Origin: Acinetobacter sp. LoGeW2-3
GTDB lineage: Bacteria; Pseudomonadota; Gammaproteobacteria; Pseudomonadales; Moraxellaceae
Reading direction: 5' to 3'
Assembly: GCF_002688565.1 (NCBI RefSeq)
Contig: NZ_CP024011.1
Location: 1,736,001-1,800,000, forward strand
Length of the DNA: 64,000 bases
The notes beneath the pieces are model-generated. The model searched no databases. It saw only the letters and a program-made list of their open reading frames with translations, and was not told the origin of the DNA. Positions 51,956-61,100 of the stretch are shown here, in pieces. Made by a program: the position numbers and the translations under genes. Position 1 is the first letter of the stretch. Every line of letters starts with the position of its first letter.

Positions 51956-53500
51956 ATGAACTTCACAATGTCTTTTTCTGAGCTTATGCCCCTAGCACCT
52001 GTGATGATCGTGGCGTTGACTGCGATCGTTGCAATGCTGGTGACAGCAGTTAAGCGTAACCACAACCTGGTTGCGACGACGACAGTTATTGGTTTAAACC
52101 TGGCTGCGTTATATATGATCTTCGTCCTGTTGGCGGGTAAATTTGCACCTGCCAACGTGATGAACCTGTTCATCGTAGATCCGTTTACGATGCTGTACCA
52201 GTTTGTGATCCTGATTGCTGCACTTGCGTGTAGCACACTGTCACATGCATACATTGAAACCTATAAAGATAACCGCGAAGAACTCTACATCTTGATGTTG
52301 TGTTCGGTTGCAGGTGCAATGTTGATGGTGGCAAGCACGCACTATGCTTCATTCTTCATCAGCCTTGAGTTAATGTCGATTCCGGTTTACGGCCTGTTGG
52401 CGTATACACATCAACGTTCTCAGTCGCTTGAAGCGGGTGTGAAATACCTGGTATTGTCAGCAACTGCATCTGCAATGCTGCTGATGGGTATGGCTTACAT
52501 CTATGCGTACACAGGTACACTGAACTTCACTGCTGAACCAGGCAAAATGTTTTCTGCATTTAGCCAGCCAGCTGTGGTAATCGGTCTTGCGCTAATTGTC
52601 TTTGCTGTGGCATTCAAACTATCGCTTGCACCATTCCACAAGTGGACACCAGACGTATATGCAGGCGCTCCATCACCAGTTGCAACTTTCCTTGCGACTG
52701 TTGCAAAAGTAGCAATGTTGGGTCTGTTTGTGCGTTATGTATTGTCTTCAGGTTTAATCTTGGCAGACAGCTTCGTCACCATCATTACGATCCTTGCAGT
52801 GCTTTCGATTCTTGCTGGTAACTTGCTGGCAGTGAAACAGGTGAACCTGAAACGTATCCTTGCATACTCTTCAATTGCTCACTTCGGTTATGTACTGGTT
52901 GCCATCGTTTCTGCACGTAACTCTGACTTCCTGCAAATCCAGGGCTTCGCGACATTTGAAAGCGTGAATGTGTATATCATCACTTATGTGTTGACGACAA
53001 TCGGTGCATTCGGTGTGGTAACCCTGATGTCTAGTCCGTATAATAATACGGATGAAGCTGGTAGTCTGGCTGAGTACCGTGGTCTGTTCTGGCGCCGTCC
53101 AGTATTGACTGCTGTATTAACGGTAATGATGCTGTCTCTTGCTGGTATTCCATTAACAGCGGGCTTTATTGGTAAGTTCCTGGTGGTGAAAACTGCGGTA
53201 GCTGGCGAGTCTTGGTTCCTTGCTGCAATGGTCATCCTGGGTTCAGGTATTGGTCTGTATTATTACCTACGTGTAATGGTGGTAATGTACATGACTCCAC
53301 CAGAAACGCCTCGTCTTGACGCTGTAAATCACTGGGGGCAAAAAGTGGGTGGTATCATGGTGCTGGCAGTGGCTGCACTGGTACTGATCCTGGGTGTTTA
53401 CCCAGATCCAATGATTGCATTCTCTAAGCTTGCTTTCTTTGCAATCTCACCTGAGCTTCAACAGTTCATTTTCACTCTGGTGCAAAGCGGTTATAACTAA
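51956..53500 (+). CDS. nuoN: NADH-quinone oxidoreductase subunit N
   Basis: 514 residues, antiporter-like. FFISLELMSIPVYGLLAY carries the conserved Glu, FKLSLAPFHKWTPDVYAGAP the channel Lys/His, and KRILAYSSIAHFGYVLVAI the ND2-type helix. Last gene of the operon, with a strong terminator 28 bases downstream. Confidence 0.95.
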   Translation: MNFTMSFSELMPLAPVMIVALTAIVAMLVTAVKRNHNLVATTTVIGLNLAALYMIFVLLAGKFAPANVMNLFIVDPFTMLYQFVILIAALACSTLSHAYIETYKDNREELYILMLCSVAGAMLMVASTHYASFFISLELMSIPVYGLLAYTHQRSQSLEAGVKYLVLSATASAMLLMGMAYIYAYTGTLNFTAEPGKMFSAFSQPAVVIGLALIVFAVAFKLSLAPFHKWTPDVYAGAPSPVATFLATVAKVAMLGLFVRYVLSSGLILADSFVTIITILAVLSILAGNLLAVKQVNLKRILAYSSIAHFGYVLVAIVSARNSDFLQIQGFATFESVNVYIITYVLTTIGAFGVVTLMSSPYNNTDEAGSLAEYRGLFWRRPVLTAVLTVMMLSLAGIPLTAGFIGKFLVVKTAVAGESWFLAAMVILGSGIGLYYYLRVMVVMYMTPPETPRLDAVNHWGQKVGGIMVLAVAALVLILGVYPDPMIAFSKLAFFAISPELQQFIFTLVQSGYN

Positions 53501-53527
53501 TTAATCGAAAGATTAGAACGTTATTAC

Positions 53528-53559
53528 AAAAAAAGCCTCCTCGATAGGGGGCTTTTTTA
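53528..53559 (+). terminator. Terminator of the nuo operon
   Basis: AAAAAAAGCCTCC / GGGGGCTTTTTT hairpin with a short loop and a long T run. Confidence 0.9.
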
Positions 53560-53627
53560 TTTATATAAAAACGAAAATCGCTTTATAATAAGCAGCAATT
53601 TATCTTTAACCTTTTAGGTGTTCTCCC

Positions 53628-54263
53628 GTGGCTATCCATGAAATCCGTCATCCTTTAATCCGACATAAACTCGGTTTACTTCGTCGTGCAGACATCAGTA
53701 CCAAGAACTTCCGTGAGCTGGCTCAAGAAGTGACCATGCTCTTGACTTATGAAGCGACCAAGGATCTTCCTGTTGTTGAGCATGAAATTGACGGTTGGAA
53801 CGGCTCAGTCACTGTAGACCGTATCGCTGGTAAGAAAATTACCGTTGTGCCAATTCTACGCGCCGGCATTGGTATGCTGGATGGTTTTCTGAACCTGATT
53901 CCAAGCGCCAAAGTATCTGTACTGGGTCTTGAGCGTGATGAAGAAACTTTAGAAGCACGTACTTACTATAAAAAACTGGTACCAGATGTACAAAATCGTA
54001 TTGCGATGATCATTGATCCAATGCTGGCGACGGGTTCTTCTCTGGTGGCTGCAATTGATGTGCTGAAAGCAAGCGGCTGTAAAGACATTCGGGTGATGGT
54101 ACTGGTTGCTGCACCAGAAGGTATTAAACGTGTTGAAGCAGCACATCCAGACGTGGTGATCTTTACGGCTGCGGTGGACGATGGCTTGAATGAAAATGGT
54201 TACATCGTTCCAGGTCTGGGCGATGCGGGCGACAAGATTTTTGGTTCGGTTCAAAAAGACTGA
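53628..54263 (+). CDS. upp: Uracil phosphoribosyltransferase
   Basis: 211 residues, usual size. Makes UMP from uracil and PRPP (pyrimidine salvage). PRPP loop: [18 protein letters not shown]; uracil-site region near the C-terminus: [24 protein letters not shown] start at 53628. Monocistronic, with a terminator at 54284. Confidence 0.96.
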   Translation: MAIHEIRHPLIRHKLGLLRRADISTKNFRELAQEVTMLLTYEATKDLPVVEHEIDGWNGSVTVDRIAGKKITVVPILRAGIGMLDGFLNLIPSAKVSVLGLERDEETLEARTYYKKLVPDVQNRIAMIIDPMLATGSSLVAAIDVLKASGCKDIRVMVLVAAPEGIKRVEAAHPDVVIFTAAVDDGLNENGYIVPGLGDAGDKIFGSVQKD

Positions 54264-54283
54264 TTTTTGAAGATGAACAGGAA

Positions 54284-54307
54284 AGGGGCTTTTATAGCCT
54301 CTTTTTT
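54284..54307 (+). terminator. Terminator after upp
   Basis: AGGGGCT / AGCCTCT hairpin (one G-U pair) followed by a T run. Confidence 0.8.
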
Positions 54308-54346
54308 ATATACTGAACAATATAATGGTCAGATTAGGGTACGTAA

Positions 54347-54640
54347 ATGAGTTCTGAACAATATCAAGGCAAAGTCAAACAATACAATGCAGAGAAGGGC
54401 TTTGGTTTTATTTCATCTCCAGAAGGTGATGTATTTTTCCATATTTCGGATTTTCCTGCAGACTCAGGTGAGCCGAAGCGTAATGAGCGGGTAAAGTTTA
54501 ACGTGATTCAAAATGGTGATAAGTACAAAGCTATTAAAATTGAACGCGTAGCTGATAAGTCCAAGAAAGCGAAAAAAGCCAAGGCTGTCGCGGTAAATAC
54601 TTCAATTACCACTGAATTATTGTCTAGCTTAAAACGTTAA
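54347..54640 (+). CDS. Cold-shock domain protein with a basic tail
   Basis: 97 residues. The cold-shock domain (6-68) has RNP1 KGFGFIS and RNP2 VFFHIS, so it should bind single-stranded RNA or DNA. The tail (69-97) is Lys/Ala-rich (KSKKAKKAKA) and ends in a short helix. It is somewhat longer than the classical 67-70-residue CspA. Followed by a terminator and then by a degenerate relative at 54844. Confidence 0.9.
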   Translation: MSSEQYQGKVKQYNAEKGFGFISSPEGDVFFHISDFPADSGEPKRNERVKFNVIQNGDKYKAIKIERVADKSKKAKKAKAVAVNTSITTELLSSLKR

Positions 54641-54664
54641 ATTTTTACTTTCGATTTAAACTGA

Positions 54665-54689
54665 AAAGGGGCTTTAGAGCCTCTTTTTA
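54665..54689 (+). terminator. Terminator after the cold-shock gene
   Basis: AGGGGCT / AGCCTCT hairpin with a T5 tail, nearly identical in sequence to the upp terminator at 54284. Confidence 0.82.
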
Positions 54690-54843
54690 TTTGATTTTTT
54701 ATTTAATGTAATTTTATAACGGTTTTTTTAACTTAAATGCTATGCGATGTTGCTAAAACAATAAAATACCTACTAAAGCTCACAATATATCTTATGGCCT
54801 TCCACTTAAAATACGCATCTATGATGATTCAGGGACATATATC

Positions 54844-55206
54844 ATGTTTACAGATGGAAGAGTTAAAACCTATGACTCCCTAAGCGGGACCGGAAGCATT
54901 GAACTGGCAAACACGGCACAGGAGTTAGGTTTCCAGTTACAGCAATTACCTTCACCTGAAATAATGCCTCAAGTTGGAGAGCGGCTTAAATTCAGAATCA
55001 TTGAAGAACAGAATAAGATTCAACTGGACAATATGGTGCGTCTAGATATCAAACCCCAACAGGAATTTGTTCCTGATGTAGTCGTACTGCCATCTCTAGC
55101 ACCTGCCGTGGTGGCTGTTCCAGTACGTAACAGTATTTTCTTTAGTCCTACACTCTGGCTGGCTTTTGTATCAGCGCTTGGATTCATGATATTTGGAGAA
55201 ATTTAG
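54844..55206 (+). CDS. Degenerate cold-shock-like protein with C-terminal membrane anchor
   Basis: 120 residues. Residues 4-68 line up with a cold-shock domain (GRVKTYDSLSGTGSIEL against GKVKQYNAEKGFGFIS; VGERLKFRIIEEQNKIQLDNM against the last strands), but the aromatic RNP1/RNP2 residues are lost, so nucleic-acid binding by the usual surface is doubtful. Residues 70-95 are a Pro/Val linker and 98-118 one hydrophobic helix. The domain would thus be tethered to the inner membrane by its C-terminus. Next to a genuine cold-shock gene, suggesting old duplication. Confidence 0.6.
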   Translation: MFTDGRVKTYDSLSGTGSIELANTAQELGFQLQQLPSPEIMPQVGERLKFRIIEEQNKIQLDNMVRLDIKPQQEFVPDVVVLPSLAPAVVAVPVRNSIFFSPTLWLAFVSALGFMIFGEI

Positions 55207-55246
55207 GTCAGTCTTCAATTTTTAATAAGATATTTGTCCCATTCTT

Positions 55247-55272
55247 AAAAAAGCGCCTTAAGGCGCTTTTTT
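55247..55272. terminator. Bidirectional terminator
   Basis: AAAAAAGCGCCTTAAGGCGCTTTTTT, a perfect palindrome serving the convergent 54844 gene and the LysR gene. Confidence 0.9.
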
Positions 55273-55287
55273 AATTTGAACAGAAAT

Positions 55288-56166
55288 TTAGGCTTCACAG
55301 AATTTCATAAAAGCTTTTAAACCTGGACCTTGATACTTCTGACGGTGTACCAGCATAAATAATGGACGGGTTAGAGACCAGAAGGGTGTATCAAGAATCA
55401 CCAACTGACCTTTTTCACGTAAAGGTTCAATTGCCAGTTTAGAAATACACGACATACCTAAGCCACCAGCTACAATTTTCAGAATTGCTTCGTTATGACC
55501 GAGGGTCAGACGGATATTGGCATCCGGAACATCTTGCAGAATTGCGTTATCAAAGACTTCACGTGTACCTGAACCTTCTTCACGAAGAATCCATTCAACC
55601 GATTTAAAATCTTCCGCAGTCAATGGGCGGTCTAACTGAGCTAACGGATGATCTGGGGCACAGCAAACAGCAAGTTCATCATCACGCCAATGGATGCATT
55701 GCAACTGTGGCAAGTGACATGAACCTTCAATTAATGCGAGATCCAATTGGAACTGGTTCACAGCTTCGATCATCTGGCGGGTATTACCCACCTGAAGTTG
55801 CAAATGGGCCTGCGGCTGGATTTTCAGGAAATCCGCCATCAGGTCTGGCATCAGATAGTCAGAAATGGTCAGGGTTGCACCGAGACGCAGGTCAATGCTT
55901 TGCAGTTCACCTTTGGCGGCTTGCTCGAAAGATTCACAGCGACCCAGAATTTCTAGGGCTTGAGGGAGAAGGAAGCGACCTAAGTCATTGAGCTGTAAAC
56001 GCTTACCAAGACGGTCGAATAAAGGCGCGCCAAGACCATCTTCTAAATCTGCTAAAGCCATACTCGCCGCACTTTGGGTGAGTTTGACTGCATCACTGGC
56101 TTTGGTGACGGTGCCTTCTTGAGCAACTGCTACAAAAACAGCCAACTGGCGTAAAGTCATGCGCAT
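55288..56166 (-). CDS. LysR-family regulator, FinR/YeiE-like
   Basis: 292 residues. N-terminal helix-turn-helix (MRMTLRQLAVFVAVAQEGTV; LTQSAASMALADLEDGLG) and a LysR effector domain with REEGSGTREVFDNAIL and NEAILKIVAGGLGMSC, like E. coli YeiE. It is divergent from fpr, 85 bases apart. In Pseudomonas putida the LysR regulator FinR sits in the same position and activates fpr under oxidative stress, so a FinR-like role is inferred. YeiE-type sulfite sensing is the alternative. Confidence 0.85.
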   Translation of the reverse strand: MRMTLRQLAVFVAVAQEGTVTKASDAVKLTQSAASMALADLEDGLGAPLFDRLGKRLQLNDLGRFLLPQALEILGRCESFEQAAKGELQSIDLRLGATLTISDYLMPDLMADFLKIQPQAHLQLQVGNTRQMIEAVNQFQLDLALIEGSCHLPQLQCIHWRDDELAVCCAPDHPLAQLDRPLTAEDFKSVEWILREEGSGTREVFDNAILQDVPDANIRLTLGHNEAILKIVAGGLGMSCISKLAIEPLREKGQLVILDTPFWSLTRPLFMLVHRQKYQGPGLKAFMKFCEA

Positions 56167-56251
56167 GAATAGAGCCTTAACATTTAAAAAATATTAATAA
56201 ATTATGCTGTCATGCTAACATGAGCACAGTCTTTGATGCCACGTTTGAATC

Positions 56252-57013
56252 ATGTCTATTGAAAAATTTAGCTTAGAAAAGGTTTTATCTGTACACCGTT
56301 GGACCAATACGCTGTTTAGTTTCACTATGACCAGACCCGCACATTTCAAGTTTACCGCTGGTCAGTTTGCGCGTATTGGCTTGAAAGTGGGTGATGAAAT
56401 CGTGGTTCGGGCGTATTCAGTGGTGTCATCACCGTTTGATGAAGTCTTAGAATTTTTCTCGATCGTGGTACCAGAAGGTAAATTTACTTCGAATTTACAA
56501 CATCTTAAAGTAGGTGATGAACTTTACCTGGAAAAGATTCCTTATGGTTATCTGACCCTTGCACGTTATCAATTGCCTTTGCCACAAGATTTATGGCTAC
56601 TTGGAACCGGCACCGGTTTGGCACCATTTTTATCCATGCTACAGGACTTTGAAACCTGGAATAACTATACAAAAATTAATCTGGTTTATAGTGTGCGTAG
56701 TCAAGCTGAACTGGCTTATGTAGATCGGATTCAGGAAATTGCTGAAAGCTTTGGAGAAGGGCATGGTGGCTTTAAATTTATTCCAATTATTACCCGCGAT
56801 CCTGAAGCACCACTACATGACCGTTTACCGATTCTGATTGCCAATGGTGAGCTGGAGAAAGCAGCAGATATGCAGCTTAATCCCGAAACCAGCCATGTGA
56901 TGTTGTGTGGTAACCCGGAAATGGTTGAAGATACCAAAGAAGCGTTGAAAGCACGTGGCCTGACTATGAACCGCCGTGGTGAAGGGAATATTGCGGTGGA
57001 GAATTATTGGTAG
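56252..57013 (+). CDS. fpr: Ferredoxin-NADP+ reductase
   Basis: 253 residues, usual for bacterial subclass I Fpr. FAD-binding RAYSVVSSP, NADP-binding GTGTGLAPFLSML, and the C-terminal ENYW with the stacking aromatic. It transfers electrons between NADPH and ferredoxin or flavodoxin for Fe-S cluster and oxidative-stress repair. Divergent from the LysR gene. Convergent terminator at 57035. Confidence 0.94.
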   Translation: MSIEKFSLEKVLSVHRWTNTLFSFTMTRPAHFKFTAGQFARIGLKVGDEIVVRAYSVVSSPFDEVLEFFSIVVPEGKFTSNLQHLKVGDELYLEKIPYGYLTLARYQLPLPQDLWLLGTGTGLAPFLSMLQDFETWNNYTKINLVYSVRSQAELAYVDRIQEIAESFGEGHGGFKFIPIITRDPEAPLHDRLPILIANGELEKAADMQLNPETSHVMLCGNPEMVEDTKEALKARGLTMNRRGEGNIAVENYW

Positions 57014-57034
57014 GCTTGAATGACTTACCTTCAA

Positions 57035-57062
57035 AAGCTCATCCTAGGATGAGCTTTTTTAT
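57035..57062. terminator. Bidirectional terminator between fpr and gltL
   Basis: AAAAGCTCATCC / GGATGAGCTTTTTT hairpin between convergent genes. Confidence 0.9.
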
Positions 57063-57093
57063 AGGTATCTAATAAAAGCTAAGTGGTAAAAAC

Positions 57094-57837
57094 TTAGTGC
57101 AGAATCTTATTCAGGAATTGCTGCGCACGCTCACCACGCGGTGTATTGAAGAAATCATCTTTACTGCAATCTTCCACAATTTTTCCCTGATCCATAAAGA
57201 TCACGCGATTGGCGACCTGTCGGGCAAAGCCCATTTCATGGGTGACGCACATCATGGTCATGCCTTCTTTGGCCAGTCCGACCATCACATCGAGTACTTC
57301 ATTAATCATTTCAGGATCGAGTGCTGAAGTCGGCTCATCAAACAGCATTGCAATCGGATCCATACTCAATGCACGGGCTATTGCAACACGTTGCTGTTGT
57401 CCACCAGAAAGTTGTGCCGGGAATTTATTGGCCTGTGCACTTAAACCGACCCGATCCAGATAGGCAAGACCTTTCTGTTGGGCTTCGGTTTCAGAACGGC
57501 CTAATACTTTGATTTGGGCAATGGTCAGGTTTTCGGTAATGCTCAGATGTGGAAACAGCTCAAAATGCTGAAACACCATACCGACACGACTACGTAATTT
57601 ATTTAAATTGGTTTTTGGATCATTAATTTTAATTCCATCAACCAAAATAGTACCTTGCTGAACCGGTTCCAGACCATTGACGGTTTTAATCAGGGTTGAT
57701 TTTCCTGAACCCGAAGGACCACAAACCACCACGACTTCACCTTGGCGGATCTGGGTGGTGCAGTCAGTCAATACCTGAAAATCCTTGTACCATTTACTGA
57801 CATGCTGGAGGTCAATCATGATTTTTCCTTCGCTCAT
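57094..57837 (-). CDS. gltL: Glutamate/aspartate ABC transporter ATP-binding protein
   Basis: 247 residues. Walker A GPSGSGKSTLI, Q-loop VFQHFELFPHLS, signature LSGGQQQRVAIARAL, Walker B MLFDEPTSALDPE, H-loop CVTHEMG: an intact polar amino-acid importer ATPase. Starts four bases inside the gltK 3' end. Last gene of the gltI-J-K-L cluster; the substrate call rests on the gltI sequence. Confidence 0.9.
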   Translation of the reverse strand: MSEGKIMIDLQHVSKWYKDFQVLTDCTTQIRQGEVVVVCGPSGSGKSTLIKTVNGLEPVQQGTILVDGIKINDPKTNLNKLRSRVGMVFQHFELFPHLSITENLTIAQIKVLGRSETEAQQKGLAYLDRVGLSAQANKFPAQLSGGQQQRVAIARALSMDPIAMLFDEPTSALDPEMINEVLDVMVGLAKEGMTMMCVTHEMGFARQVANRVIFMDQGKIVEDCSKDDFFNTPRGERAQQFLNKILH

Positions 57838-58517
57838 ATACTTAACCTCTGCTGTAATTTTTTCACGATATATGTGGCGATCAAACTAATAGTGAAATAG
57901 ACCAGACCGGCAAAAAGAATATATTGGGTGAGTAGAGACATCAGATCTCCACGCACATAATTGGTCCGGAAAAAGTCCAACAGGCCAATCGCATAGACCA
58001 TGGTGGAATCCTGAAACAAAATAATGGTCTGTTGTAATAACAGCGGTGTCATCTTGCGAAAAGCCTGGGGCAATACAATCAGCCGCATGGATTGCCCATA
58101 GCTCATGCCCAAGGCATAGCCTGCATCCGTTTGTCCCTTGGGAATGGACTGAATCCCGGCTCGGACAATTTCAGAAAAATAGGCAGCCTCAAACAGCATA
58201 AAGGCCACAATACTGGACACCAGTGCCGTATCCATGGTCAGGTATTTTCCAGTCACTCCGGTATAGATAAAAGGTACAGCGAAGTAAAACCACATCAGCA
58301 CCAGCAGCAAGGGAATCGAACGAAACAGATTTACATAACCCTTGGCAATCCAGTTAAACACCCGAATTGAAGACAGTCGCATTAAAGCCAGTAATGTGCC
58401 AATCAAGACCCCGCCAATAGTGGCAAAACATAAGACTTTTAAGGTGATACTCAGACCATGCCACAAGGCAGGTGCGGATAACTGTAAATCCTGAAAAAAA
58501 GCAGTGAACCATTCCAT
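57834..58517 (-). CDS. gltK: Glutamate/aspartate ABC transporter permease
   Basis: 227 residues, five to six membrane helices with the EAA-like loop (EIVRAGIQSIPKGQTDAGYA) that contacts the ATPase. Opens MEWFTAFFQDLQLSAPALWHG. HisMQ/GltK family. Shares a base with the gltJ stop. Confidence 0.9.
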   Translation of the reverse strand: MEWFTAFFQDLQLSAPALWHGLSITLKVLCFATIGGVLIGTLLALMRLSSIRVFNWIAKGYVNLFRSIPLLLVLMWFYFAVPFIYTGVTGKYLTMDTALVSSIVAFMLFEAAYFSEIVRAGIQSIPKGQTDAGYALGMSYGQSMRLIVLPQAFRKMTPLLLQQTIILFQDSTMVYAIGLLDFFRTNYVRGDLMSLLTQYILFAGLVYFTISLIATYIVKKLQQRLSI

Positions 58518-59266
58518 TATTCTGTCCCCGCAATCAGACCAGGTACCTGGAAGCGTCTTTCCAGAAAGTTCATCAAGCCAATCAGGTAGACATTAATCAA
58601 GATAAAAATCAGCGTGACGTAGGTATAGACCTCAATGGTATTTTGCGTATATTCACTAATGGTCTTCATCTGGGAAATAATTTCCGCAACGCCAACCAGT
58701 GAGGCTACCGAAGTATTCTTGACGCAGTTGGTCAGTTCAGAACTGAGCGGTGGCAAGATCATGCGGAAAGACTGCGGTAAAATCACATAGCGATATAATT
58801 GTGTGGTACTAAAACCCATGGCATAGCCGGCATTGACCTGCCCGGGTGGAATGGCTTCAATCCCGGTACGCACCTGTTCACAAACCCGTGCTGCAGTAAA
58901 CAGTCCCAAACCGATACTGGCTGAAATCAACGCCGTGGTATTTGCGCCAAAATCATTAATCCACCAGCTTTGAATACTGTTCGGCAGAAAGTTGGGAACT
59001 ACATAAAACCAGATAAATAACTGGATCAGTAAAGGCACATTGCGGAAAACAGTGACATAGGTAGTCCCAATCGCCCGAGCAGTGGGACTAGGCAAGGTTC
59101 GCATAATGCCCAACAGACTCCCCAGGAGCATGGCGATCGACCAGGCCACAATCGCAATCACCGCTAACCAGCCGATGCCCGTCATGATCCAGTTAAGATA
59201 GGTTGTATCACCAATCCCGGTCGGTTGTAATAAGACACCCCAATTCCAGCTGTAATTCATTATCAC
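58517..59266 (-). CDS. gltJ: Glutamate/aspartate ABC transporter permease
   Basis: 249 residues, five to six helices. Opens MNYSWNWGVLLQPTG-like and carries the EAA loop CEQVRTGIEAIPPGQVNAGYA. Partner of GltK in the membrane. Frame intact, while the binding-protein gene just upstream is broken. A gap of 53 bases follows the gltI remnant. Confidence 0.9.
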   Translation of the reverse strand: MIMNYSWNWGVLLQPTGIGDTTYLNWIMTGIGWLAVIAIVAWSIAMLLGSLLGIMRTLPSPTARAIGTTYVTVFRNVPLLIQLFIWFYVVPNFLPNSIQSWWINDFGANTTALISASIGLGLFTAARVCEQVRTGIEAIPPGQVNAGYAMGFSTTQLYRYVILPQSFRMILPPLSSELTNCVKNTSVASLVGVAEIISQMKTISEYTQNTIEVYTYVTLIFILINVYLIGLMNFLERRFQVPGLIAGTE

Positions 59267-59319
59267 TCCAGAATCTGCTTAAACAGGCCATGCTTAAGCA
59301 GATGGATAAAGTTTAGTGC

Positions 59320-60247
59320 TTATTGATCGCGGTCATGCGGGTTGCTGATCAGGGCTCTTAAGTCATCCGACATGGCAAAGTTCAGGTTGATATTTTTGGG
59401 TGGAATTGGCGACTGGAACCATTTTTGGTACATGCTGTTGATTTCACCGGAGCTATAGGTAGCTTTAATTGCATCATCTACCACCTGCTTAAACTCGGTG
59501 TCACCTTTACGGATCATTCAGCCATAGATTTCGTTAATTGGCGCGGTTCCGACAATGTGCCATTGCTCCGGATTTTTAGCTTTGGACTTTTCACCTGCCA
59601 GCAGAATGTCATCCATCATAAAAGCGGCTGCACGGCCACTTTGCAGCATTAAAAAGGATTCTGCATGGTCTTTGGTAGAAATAATTTCGCCAATACCCAA
59701 TTCTTTTTCATGCTGACGAATATAGCGTTCAGAGGTGGTGCCAGCCGTAGTCACCAACTTTTTGCCTTTCAAATCGCTAAAGTCATTAATACCAGAATTG
59801 GTAGAGGTTAATAGGCGTGAACCCACTTCAAAAAAGCCCACAGAGAAATCGACCTGTTGCTGACGCTCTTTGTTATTGGTAGTGGAACCACATTCCAGAT
59901 CCACTGTACCGTTGGAGACTAGAGGAATGCGGTTCTGGCTGGTCACCAGGTTATAGCGGATTTTTAAATCAGGAAGATTCAGCTTTTGTTTGACTGCTTC
60001 AACCACTTTGAGTTGCAGGTCATGGGCATAACCCACTGGCTGATTCGGATTATCCGCGATATAAGAAAATGGAATCGAGGAATCACGATAACCTAAAACA
60101 ATCGTGCCAGACTGCTTGATTTTATTCAGTGTGCCAGAAGTATTTTCGCTACCTTGCTGATTACTTGGCGCCTTGTTATCACTACATGCGCTGAGTCCTA
60201 AGGGCACTGGCACATAGCAGCGTAGCGAACTGAGTCTTTGCTTTCAT
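59320..60247 (-). pseudogene. gltI: gltI, broken glutamate/aspartate-binding protein gene
   Basis: The full gene would run from ATG 60247 (GGAG upstream) to 59320. Two lesions are visible. First, the signal peptide MKAKTQFATLLCASA goes out of frame in a CCC run (GGG at 60202-60204 on the + strand); removing one base restores ASALGLSAC, a lipobox, and the frame of the mature protein. Second, an in-frame TGA (59518-59520) follows NEIYG, where relatives such as E. coli GltI have a Cys codon and then MxRK. The remaining frame (CSDNKA..., VDLECGSTTNN, then MIRKGDTEFK to the end) is well preserved, so decay looks recent. Sequencing error could explain one lesion but less easily both. Confidence 0.85.
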
Positions 60248-60490
60248 CGTAAAACTCCATTTTCATTTTCAATTATTATGCGTCAGCCCTTCTTAGGCTG
60301 TGCTGAGACGATATTCTGGTTATTGCTATAAAGTCTAAGTGCTCGTTTATATTCATCTTAGTTGATCATTCCAGCATGACTCAAGCTGTATTTATTGCTG
60401 AAATGTTACTGAGGCAGAAAAGAAAATCTGCGGGATAATGTTTTGAATGCAAATAAAGAAAAGAATAGAGTCAAAAAATAAAGGCACAAA

Positions 60491-60513
60491 AAAACCTCCA
60501 TCATGGAGGTTTT
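60491..60513 (-). terminator. Terminator of the STAS-like gene
   Basis: ACCTCCAT / ATGGAGGT hairpin; on the minus strand it is followed by a T7 run. Confidence 0.82.
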
Positions 60514-60527
60514 CATCACAATGTTAT

Positions 60528-60950
60528 TTAGTGTACAAACATATCCATAAAGTCACGGATTTCCTGAATCGCTGTCTCTACATCCGAGGTCAACCAGGTT
60601 GGTTCAAAGAAACCGGCATAATGTTCCAGGCGTTCTGCAGGCACGACCAGACGTACTGGACATTCTTCTTCCAATAAGCGCCATGGAATGATCGGCACGT
60701 CATTATCGAGCCAAGCTGCAACATTACGCACATCAATGATCATTGCGTTCACGCAATCCGGAAACGGCATCACCGACATTTCTTCGGTACGACGACGGAA
60801 ATATTCCAGATCCTGCCAGCGCAGCAAAAAGCTTGGCTTGCTGAATTCAATAATTCCAATCAGATGCTGATCGCGGGTGTGGTGTAACGCACATTGATGT
60901 GTGACGTCAGTGTCAAGATCAAGCGATACACTTTGTTGACGATACGCCAT
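60528..60950 (-). CDS. Hypothetical STAS/SpoIIAA-like protein
   Basis: 140 residues from the ATG at 60950; upstream the frame is open to 61019 but lacks a ribosome-binding site. Layout: strand (LIGIIEFSKPSFL), helix (RWQDLEYFRRRTEEM), strand (VNAMIIDVRNVAAW), then PVRLVVPAERLEHYAGFF and a helical C-terminus with DVETAIQEIRDFM. This order suits a STAS/SpoIIAA-like fold, but there is no firm family match. Convergent with the broken glt cluster. Confidence 0.55.
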   Translation of the reverse strand: MAYRQQSVSLDLDTDVTHQCALHHTRDQHLIGIIEFSKPSFLLRWQDLEYFRRRTEEMSVMPFPDCVNAMIIDVRNVAAWLDNDVPIIPWRLLEEECPVRLVVPAERLEHYAGFFEPTWLTSDVETAIQEIRDFMDMFVH

Positions 60951-61100
60951 AAAACTCGAGTGTATAAATAGGAGGTGGATGATTATAGCGCATTTCGTAC
61001 CGATAGGGCAGCGATTCAATTTGCTTTCACTGAACAGTAAATAAACTGGTACGGCTTATGCATATCTTCAGGGAACAAAGATAAAAACAAAGAGGTTGCT

